Below are positions 57,509 to 64,000 of a stretch of 64,000 nucleotides of DNA, piece after piece. Position numbers and translations under genes: made by a program. This stretch comes from Ligula intestinalis (taxonomy: Eukaryota > Platyhelminthes > Cestoda > Diphyllobothriidea > Diphyllobothriidae). Each line of letters opens with the position of its first letter. The first letter of the stretch is position 1. Below the pieces are notes generated by a model, which saw nothing but the letters and a program-made list of their open reading frames with translations, searched no databases and was not told the origin of the DNA. The DNA lies in assembly GCA_036362985.1 (NCBI GenBank), contig JAYGXS010000004.1, positions 15,117,583-15,181,582 on the forward strand, read 5' to 3'.

Positions 57509-58258
57509 TTAGAAATGGGGGAAGCTGAATACTCTCTTGATAAGTGAATTTGGAAGGCCGTCAATTCCCGAGGAGTGCGAGTTTTTTAGACGGATAATGT
57601 GCTTACGAATTACTTCTATGGAGCAATCTATGGTACTGATAGTATTGACTGAGCATGGCTGAAACGACGGGACCGGTTCAGATTCCGTCGTAAGGTGTTT
57701 TGCAAAGAACGCATTTAACAGTTCAGCATTCTCAGACTCATCTTGCGCAAAGTTTTTATTTTCATTCAGTAAGGGGGGGATTTCGTGACCTCGTTTAGCG
57801 GAGGACCGACGGCGAAACAGTTGGGCAATCGATTTTGCAGAGTTTAACTCGCTGAGTGCGCAAGATTCCCTGTGTTTGTCACGTGTAAGACGAATCTTAG
57901 ACGCTAATTCGAAAATCTCTGCGATTCTAAGGTGCACCGATAATGAACTAGTAGACTGGTCTTTCAACTGTCTTTGCAATTTCTTCAGTCTAGACATAAG
58001 AAAATGAGGAACGGTGGGGTCCGTAGTATAAGGCTTAACAATTTTGATCGGCACAAATTCCAAAATGCTATTTGAAATTGCCGTCATTAAGGCACCGAGA
58101 ATTGTGACACTGTTCGTGGAGGAAAGCTCCTGCCAGTCTAGTGAAGAAGCCATCGTCAGAGAAAGTGAGAAAGAGCAAGAGTTAACAATGAGTAAATGGG
58201 GGTGGGAGAGGGGTTCGTACTTGTGATTGATCGATGCCCACGTAACGTCCATCATCAC
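57509..58258 (-). pseudogene. LINE linker and RT lead-in (249 codons open)
   Basis: Reads HLLIVNSCSFSLSLTMASSL, TAISNSILEFVPIKIVKP, MSRLKKLQRQLKDQSTSSLS, LASKIRLTRDKHRESCALSE, FAQDESENAELLNAFFAKHL and KNSHSSGIDGLPNSLIKRV. It links the endonuclease to the RT fingers. Between 57255 and 57509 the RT fingers (SGSRSDVNNYRGVHKP-type) are in other frames, so one or two frameshifts separate this from the palm frame. The first dozen codons (before about 58210) probably belong to the upstream PLE sequence. Confidence 0.8.
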
Positions 58259-58319
58259 ACTGTCTTATCGTGTGTCGCCTATGCACGTCCCTCTAGTTGT
58301 GGCGTGTTACCTTGAAGTG

Positions 58320-58700
58320 ACAGCCTGCATGTTTGCACTGGAACCGGGCCACGGTTTCTGGTCACGCGTACGGATGGCAAAGTAACACGGCGACATATCC
58401 ACATGCCTGTTGATTGAGTTAGGATCTTACACCCAGGTTTCCAGCAGTTCTCGACCAGTCTAATTACTGGCTCGTGCCATTATCCGTGTGCCAGAGAAAT
58501 TGAATTGGTTGTCTTCTTCCAGGGTGTGGATAGCGATCTGGGACAGTGGGTCACTTTTCTGCACGGTCCGATTGTGCTCTGTTATTCGCAAGCTAAGTCG
58601 TCGCCCGGTCTGCCTTGTGTGGTTGCAAGAACAATCGCGACATGGCATCTGATAAACGACGCCAGACTACTCACCTACATCCAGTGGGTCTTTTATTTGC
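58320..58700 (-). pseudogene. PLE GIY-YIG endonuclease fragment
   Basis: The minus strand reads GVVYQMPCRDCSCNHTRQTG, then RRLSLRITEHNRTVQKSDPL, SQIAIHTLEEDNQFNFSGTR, IMARASN, a stop, TGRELLETWV, a stop and DPNSINRHVDMSP. Complete PLE GIY-YIG motif order, with HTRQTG where YVGQTG would be expected, so the GIY-YIG core is mutated. Two in-frame stops. No RT upstream; the minus frames at 58671-59055 are unrecognised. Confidence 0.8.
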
Positions 58701-59147
58701 ATGACTCGTGAACGCATGGTAGCTGTCGGGCAATGAGCAATACCCATGCAAAGCTCTGCACCTATACGCTTGGTTGCTTGTATTTGTTATATGCAACTGC
58801 ATTGAGAGTGTCGGAAACTTAAAAAGATTTGGGTCTTTGGAAAACCATGAACTTGAGGCTACCGGTGCACTAAAAAAAGCAACGATAGGAACTAGTACGC
58901 TGCATTGCATCAACCGTGCTTTTAACATATTTCCCTGTCCTAAAAACATTTCTAATGTGGCCTATTCTGGAAATTTTGGATAATCCGGGACTATGGTCCT
59001 CCCAACACCTGAGGATCACTTCGAGTTGCTTTACACAACTTACCTGCGGGATCATTCTTACAAGGTCAAGAGCGACAGAACTTGATGATATTTCAAATAG
59101 TTTTTCTTACGTCAACGAGTGGTACGACCTTAAAATGCGCTACTTTG
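58701..59147. other. Unassigned sequence between PLE and LINE fragments
   Basis: Overlapping frames on both strands (58671-58949, 58774-58983, 58870-59055, 58916-59173) have no recognisable content. The second copy is at 60953-61399. Confidence 0.35.
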
Positions 59148-59944
59148 CAAATAAATCATCAATAAATAAATGAATTTTATATTTTAGGCCCGAAGGGCCT
59201 CGTCATTGCTAGTGGTTACTGCCAACACCATTAATGATTTTAAAAGGTTTGGTAACATTTTAATTTAAAAAGTATGATCCGCACAATATGGCCAGCTATA
59301 GCTATCCTCGATAAAATAAATGGCTCTGCCTTCCTTTTACATGTGTACTGACCAAAAACGACTGATTTAAGTTTATTTTATTGCTTTGACTCTAAAACAT
59401 TTCAATGCTTACAACGTCTTATGGACTGTGCATACGTAACAGGTACCTTACATTATGAGGGCCATCTGGGATATTGTCTACCGGTAATTCTCACATTATA
59501 TATACAAAATAAACATTCGAACTGTGGAGAACTATGTTTTCCGACAAAGGAATGATCAAGAATTCAATCCACAGACCAGGATAAACAAACGATCAACTAA
59601 TGTGCATAATTTAGCATACAAAATGGTTATTGGGAAGAGCCTCTGACAACCCACTTTACAGTCTGTCGGAACATGCCTATGTCTCAAACGCATATACGAG
59701 CACTATATCAATCGTCTGTGTTTACCATATGTAGGAACATCAGGCAAAGTTTTATCAAGTTTTCTCTTAAATTGGTCCACGCTTTTAGTAAGTACAACCG
59801 AAGAAGGTAGTTTGTTTCAATCTCCAACGACCCGGTGGGAAAATAAATAAGCCCGCACTTCCAGTTTAGCATGGTGTTTCTTCTTCTTGTCTAGATGACC
59901 TCGGAGGTGCGTCATTTTTGCCAATTTATAACAATCTACCAACC
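59148..59944 (-). pseudogene. CR1-like LINE C-terminus and 3' UTR, cut by the gap
   Basis: Minus strand: LVDCYKLAKMTHLRGHLDKK, KLEVRAYLFSHRVVGD, a stop in place of the usual Trp, NKLPSSVVLTKSVDQFKRKL and DKTLPDVPTYGKHRRLI, ending at a stop at 59703-59705. The FSxRVVxxWNxLPxxVV...FKxxLD block is typical of CR1-group LINEs. The 3' UTR leads to the stem-loop aggccc-ttc-gggcct (minus strand; 59186-59200) and an ATTT-type tail to about 59148. The upstream part is lost in the N gap but readable in the second copy. Confidence 0.75.
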
Positions 59945-60344
59945 NNNNNNNNNNNNNNNNNNNNNNNNNNNNNNNNNNNNNNNNNNNNNNNNNNNNNNNN
60001 NNNNNNNNNNNNNNNNNNNNNNNNNNNNNNNNNNNNNNNNNNNNNNNNNNNNNNNNNNNNNNNNNNNNNNNNNNNNNNNNNNNNNNNNNNNNNNNNNNNN
60101 NNNNNNNNNNNNNNNNNNNNNNNNNNNNNNNNNNNNNNNNNNNNNNNNNNNNNNNNNNNNNNNNNNNNNNNNNNNNNNNNNNNNNNNNNNNNNNNNNNNN
60201 NNNNNNNNNNNNNNNNNNNNNNNNNNNNNNNNNNNNNNNNNNNNNNNNNNNNNNNNNNNNNNNNNNNNNNNNNNNNNNNNNNNNNNNNNNNNNNNNNNNN
60301 NNNNNNNNNNNNNNNNNNNNNNNNNNNNNNNNNNNNNNNNNNNN
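59945..60344. other. Assembly gap (400 Ns)
   Basis: Four hundred unknown bases, directly between the two copies of the 1,852-bp segment. Long frames across it are artefacts. Confidence 0.99.
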
Positions 60345-62196
60345 CACCGAGAATTGTGACACTGTTCGTGGAGGAAAGCTCCTGCCAGTCTAGTGAAGAA
60401 GCCATCGTCAGAGAAAGTGAGAAAGAGCAAGAGTTAACAATGAGTAAATGGGGGTGGGAGAGGGGTTCGTACTTGTGATTGATCGATGCCCACGTAACGT
60501 CCATCATCACACTGTCTTATCGTGTGTCGCCTATGCACGTCCCTCTAGTTGTGGCGTGTTACCTTGAAGTGACAGCCTGCATGTTTGCACTGGAACCGGG
60601 CCACGGTTTCTGGTCACGCGTACGGATGGCAAAGTAACACGGCGACATATCCACATGCCTGTTGATTGAGTTAGGATCTTACAACCAGGTTTCCAGCAGT
60701 TCTCGACCAGTCTAATTACTAGCTCGTGCCATTATCCGTGTGCCAGAGAAATTGAATTGGTTGCCTCCTTCCAGGGTGTGGATAGCGATCTGGGACAGTG
60801 GGTCACTTTTCTGCACGGTCCGATTGTGCTCTGTTATTCGCAAGCTAAGTCGTCGCCCGGTCTGCCTTGTGTGGTTGCAAGAACAATCGCGACATGGCAT
60901 CTGATAAACGACGCCAGACTACTCACCTACATCCAGTGGGTCTTTTATTTGCATGACTCGTGAACGCATGGTAGCTGTCGGGCAATGAGCAATACCCATG
61001 CAAAGCTCTGCACCTATACGCTTGGTTGCTTGTATTTGTTATATGCAACTGCATTGAGAGTGTCGGAAACTTAAAAAGATTTGGGTCTTTGGAAAACCAT
61101 GAACTTGAGGCTACCGGTGCACTAAAAAAAGCAACGATAGGAACTAGTACGCTGCATTGCATCAACCGTGCTTTTAACATATTTCCCTGTCCTAAAAACA
61201 TTTCTAATGTGGCCTATTCTGGAAATTTTGGATAATCCGGGCCTATGGTCCTCCCAACACCTGAGGATCACTTCGAGTTGCTTTACACAACTTACCTGCG
61301 GGATCATTCTTACAAGGTCAAGAGCGACAGAACTTGATGATATTTCAAATAGTTTTTCTTACGTCAACGAGTGGTACGACCTTAAAATGCGCTACTTTGC
61401 AAATAAATCATCAATAAATAAATGAATTTTATATTTTAGGCCCGAAGGGCCTCGTCATTGCTAGTGGTTACTGCCAACACCATTAATGATTTTAAAAGGT
61501 TTGGTAACATTTTAATTTAAAAAGTATGATCCGCACAATATGGCCAGCTATAGCTATCCTCGATAAAATAAATGGCTCTGCCTTCCTTTTACATGTGTAC
61601 TGACCAAAAACGACTGATTTAAGTTTATTTTATTGCTTTGACTCTAAAACATTTCAATGCTTACAACGTCTTATGGACTGTGCATACGTAACAGGTACCT
61701 TACATTATGAGGGCCATCTGGGATATTGTCTACCGGTAATTCTCACATTATATATACAAAATAAGCATTCGAACTGTGGAGAACTATGTTTTCCGACAAA
61801 GGAATGATCAAGAATTCAATCCACAGACCAGGATAAACAAACGATCAACTAATGTGCATAATTTAGCATACAAAATGGTTATTGGGAAGAGCCTCTGACA
61901 ACCCACTTTACAGTCTGTCGGAACATGCCTATGTCTCAAACGCATATACGAGCACTATATCAATCGTCTGTGTTTACCATATGTAGGACCATCAGGCAAA
62001 GTTTTATCAAGTTTTCTCTTAAATTGGTCCACGCTTTTAGTAAGTACAACCGAAGAAGGTAGTTTGTTTCAATCTCCAACGACCCGGTGGGAAAATAAAT
62101 AAGCCCGCACTTCCAGTTTAGCATGGTGTTTCTTCTTCTTGTCTAGATGACCTCGGAGGTGCGTCATTTTTGCCAATTTATAACAATCTACCAACC
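60345..62196. repeat. 1,852-bp duplicated segment, copy 2
   Basis: Second copy of 58093-59944, beginning at the first base after the N gap. About 0.4% divergence with no length change is what two haplotypes or two unmerged contig ends would show. Confidence 0.95.
60572..60952 (-). pseudogene. PLE GIY-YIG endonuclease fragment, second copy
   Basis: Same as 58320-58700 (for example MPCRDCSCNHTRQTG and TLEGGNQFNFSGTRIMAR), with two residue changes in the EEDN/EGGN region. It is probably the same locus assembled twice. Confidence 0.8.
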
Positions 62197-62340
62197 TAAG
62201 TGCACAGTTTCTGCTTTTAAAGACTTACTCTGTATTCTTGGAGTCAGAAGCCAATTCCAGCGGATGTCATGCAGTCATTACACATTGTGAATAGATAGCA
62301 TTGTTGCTAAGCGTTTGAAGACTTCTTCGAATTCGCTACT
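61400..62340 (-). pseudogene. CR1-like LINE C-terminus and 3' UTR, second copy, longer
   Basis: Same as 59148-59944 but continuing past the duplicated segment to about 62340, where the frame reads KSRNCALRLVDCYKLAKMTH preceded by stops. The stem-loop lies at 61438-61452. This copy shows what lies immediately upstream of the point where copy 1 meets the gap. Confidence 0.7.
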
Positions 62341-62497
62341 ACGAACAAACGACCAGGAAACCAATTAAAATTGCATATCCAGCAGGCAACGCTAGATGTG
62401 CGCGTGTTCTCCTCCGTTGCCAGAGTGGTAAAACCATGAAAAGTTCTCTGCACAGATGTGGTCATGTCAAAACCACTGGAAAGCTTGCGTATACTTT
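62341..62497. other. Unassigned spacer
   Basis: Nothing recognised. Confidence 0.4.
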
Positions 62498-62512
62498 AAT
62501 ATATATATATAT
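62498..62512. repeat. (AT)n run, left
   Basis: Short AT dinucleotide run beside the large hairpin. A second run lies at 62863-62881, so the hairpin plus hammerhead unit is bracketed by AT repeats. Confidence 0.8.
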
Positions 62513-62623
62513 TCACTCAGGAATGTGCGAAAACCGATCGAATAGGCTTCCGAACTAAGCAAAGTTCGTGTGGTGTTCGATCGGTGTTCGATCGGTGTTC
62601 GCACATTCCTGAGTGAATATATA
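62506..62623. repeat. Large inverted repeat, arms ~37 bp
   Basis: 62506-62531 is the exact reverse complement of 62598-62623 (26 bp). After one mismatch the arms extend by ten more base pairs over the aaccgatcgaa/ttcgatcggt stretch. The loop is about 43 nt. The inner right side repeats the 11-mer tgttcgatcgg twice plus a partial third copy (62574-62601). It may be the terminus of a mobile element or a cruciform-forming palindrome. Confidence 0.85.
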
Positions 62624-62778
62624 CCCGATCAGCAGTGACAGCAAATGGCAGGTGGCGAGGCGCTGATGAACTGCGGTTCAATGAAGTGCTTATGACCCAT
62701 CTGATAGACACCAGTGGTGGACCAACTGCGCCGTCTGTGAGTGCATTTGTTTGTGTTGTCCAACCAGCTGGTGTTCAG

Positions 62779-62839
62779 GGTTATGCTTGGCTGATGATGG
62801 CTAATAAGCCCGAAACAGTTCTGTATCAAGTTACGCCCA
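62779..62839 (+). ncRNA. Type I hammerhead ribozyme motif, best conserved helix set
   Basis: Helix I cttgg (62787-62791) pairs with tcaag (62827-62831, one G-T pair), extended by ggg/ccc (62779-62781 with 62837-62839) across an internal loop. Core ctgatga is at 62792-62798. Helix II is ggc/gcc (with a flanking t-c mismatch) and loop taataa. gaaa is at 62813-62816. Helix III is aca-gttc-tgt and a at 62826 is the cleavage nucleotide. All invariant positions are present. The unit resembles 32867-32919 just before and in the core. Confidence 0.75.
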
Positions 62840-62862
62840 GATGCTGTCATACCCCACTTACT

Positions 62863-62881
62863 GATATATATATATATATAT
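62863..62881. repeat. (AT)n run, right
   Basis: About 19 bp of AT dinucleotides following the hammerhead repeat. Confidence 0.85.
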
Positions 62882-63589
62882 GTTAAGAAATGTGCCGGAG
62901 AATGTGTTAACTTAACTCCTAAGACTCAATTTAATTGTAAAACTTGTAAGTCATTTAGCCAGTTACTTTGAACTGTCACAACCAACAGAGTTTCCTTGAA
63001 CAACACATTCCATTGAATATTGCGAATAAGGTACTCAAAGACTGGTTCCTTAAATTATTCAAACTCCATCGTCCTTTTTAGCCCTAAATATTGCGTAAGA
63101 ACCTTATAATTGAGGAGAATTTTAACTTATGTAGCATAGATCCAAGTGTTTATTTTTCGTCAGCCATTTTCTTTTTTATGCACTTTACGTAAAGCGCATT
63201 AAAAAGGCGGCGTCTTCGTGTTCTCTCAGAATCCCCTTTAAACATTGGTAAAATAGGCAAAACAATGGCAAATACTATAGGCAATAAAAAGGAAGAATAT
63301 TATTCAACAGCAGGCAAGTACAGTGATTGATAGATTGATATATAGCTCGCGTGATTGACAGCTCGCGCGCGCACGCCTCTCACGTCAAAAAATGGCACGA
63401 ATACGCGCGCTAACGCACTTAAAGAGCGCAAACCAATCGAACTACAGATTGCGTCATTTTATAACCAATAAGATCGCAGCATTGCTAACGACTGGAAATC
63501 TTCACTTATAGTCGACTAATAGTCGACTAGTTGCTACTAGGGGCTAAAATCAAACATTTACGGACCCATTTTCGCCTTCGTTCTCAATA
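62882..63589. other. Unassigned sequence with a CpG-rich patch
   Basis: 63340-63430 is rich in CG (agctcgcgcgcgcacgcc) and is followed by two CCAAT-like boxes (accaatcg and accaataag, 63431-63470) and a doubled palindrome tagtcgacta at 63509-63529. This could be a promoter-like region for a gene outside the window, but there is no transcription start signal or open frame to back it. Confidence 0.3.
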
Positions 63590-63985
63590 TACAGGGTGTC
63601 CCAAAAATGTATACACATTTAAAGTAATTGTAAACTTGGTGTTTATCATAATTTTTTTATATCAAGAACGTAAAAATATGTAAAAGTATCATTTTTTGTT
63701 TTGTTTTCACGCTATTTTGGAAATGGCTACAGTGGCAGGATACAGAGAAGCCACCAAGCATAACTACCCCCAAAAAACCAAGGGAAGTGTTTCACAGTAT
63801 CTGCGATTCCAGTGCTTCGCGTTGTCAGTAGTGTCATGTTCAAAATGGACGTCAGTTTGAGACCATTCGGTGAAAAAAAAAATGGTACTTCTTTATATAT
63901 TCACACTTATTTAATAATATAATTACGATCAACACCAATTTCAAAAATAAGTAAAATGTGGATACATTATTTGGGATAACCTGCA
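63590..63985. mobile_element. MITE with long terminal inverted repeats and TA flanks
   Basis: The left end acagggtgtcccaaaaatgt and the reverse complement of the right end (caggttatcccaaataatgt) match. The match continues inward for about 120 bp (63590-63712 against 63871-63985), including cttggtgtttatcataat against attggtgttgatcgtaat. TA dinucleotides flank both ends. The 160-bp centre has no significant frame. The TA target and the ends fit the Tc1/mariner superfamily or a similar TA-targeting DNA transposon. It is non-autonomous. Confidence 0.75.
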
Positions 63986-64000
63986 TATGTATAATTTCTT

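Larger units (their letters stand above)
55526..58210 (-). mobile_element. CR1-like LINE, 5'-truncated, best-preserved copy
   Basis: Runs from the last part of the endonuclease (HLLIV, about 58.19 kb) through linker, RT, thumb and 3' UTR to the stem-loop and ATT tail. It shares its protein and 3' UTR with the plus-strand copy at 47380-49869 (ggagtttttt and a cactgct stretch, then acttagtttg before the stem). 5' truncation is usual for LINEs. A PLE fragment lies directly upstream. Confidence 0.85.
58093..59944. repeat. 1,852-bp duplicated segment, copy 1
   Basis: Identical to 60345-62196 at a constant offset of 2,252 bp except for seven substitutions found by eye (near 58432, 58462, 58515, 58518, 58990, 59511 and 59727), with no indels. 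It contains the start of the LINE linker, a PLE fragment and a LINE C-terminus. The N gap starts directly after it. Confidence 0.95.

Noticed and set aside
59817..60510. Long open frames across the N gap on both strands
   Set aside because: Most codons are unknown bases. Only the flanking LINE and linker residues are real, and they are annotated separately.

Overview
This looks like a transposon-saturated intergenic window from a metazoan nuclear genome, most likely a parasitic flatworm (a trematode or, my guess, a diphyllobothriid-type tapeworm). That is an inference from the AT-rich background, the abundance of Penelope-like elements (PLEs) with GIY-YIG ends, the CR1/Jockey-type LINEs and the hammerhead ribozymes inside repeats. 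No host protein-coding gene, rRNA gene or canonical tRNA gene could be supported. Almost every long open frame is a relic of a mobile element, and several longer frames are antisense shadows of relics.

Layout. 1-15 kb is mostly AT-rich unassigned sequence. It holds a diverged repeat (family 1, 1.0-2.45 kb, whose second copy lies inverted at 16.1-17.5 kb) and PLE endonuclease ends at 12.6-13.1 and 15.2-15.6 kb. The 15.2 kb end is followed in the same orientation by a compact hammerhead motif. 17.6-25 kb holds a foldback repeat, a PLE endonuclease fragment bracketed by inverted pLTR-like repeats, and a GC-richer three-copy repeat. 25-33.8 kb holds two PLE copies on the minus strand (25.2-27.0 and 28.7-32.6 kb), a tRNA-like-headed SINE with a hammerhead core, more hammerhead repeats and a LINE tail. 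33.8-40.5 kb is largely featureless apart from a 47-bp tandem duplication, a LINE endonuclease fragment and a tRNA-like head. 40.6-44.06 kb is a second copy of the 28.7-32.6 kb PLE, in inverted orientation. 44-58.3 kb is a pile of LINEs: one old minus-strand CR1-like element (about 45.3-54.65 kb) is split by two younger plus-strand CR1 insertions, followed by a plus-strand RT relic and a longer minus-strand CR1. 58.1-62.2 kb contains a 1,852-bp segment present twice on either side of a 400-N gap with about seven substitutions and no indels, which is more likely an assembly (haplotype) duplication than biology. The last 1.5 kb holds a large hairpin, a well-preserved hammerhead motif and a MITE with about 120-bp terminal inverted repeats.

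How the parts relate. The common thread is structured RNA attached to retroelements. Hammerhead cores (CTGATGA...GAAA) occur next to PLE endonuclease ends and in SINE-like repeats whose heads carry pol III A/B-box-like sequence. Most of the CR1-like LINEs end in a perfect or near-perfect GC stem-loop followed by a short A/T-rich repeat tail. All reverse transcriptase genes seen here are broken by stops or frameshifts, so the window records past activity. Comparisons between copies were made by eye; no database search or folding program was run.
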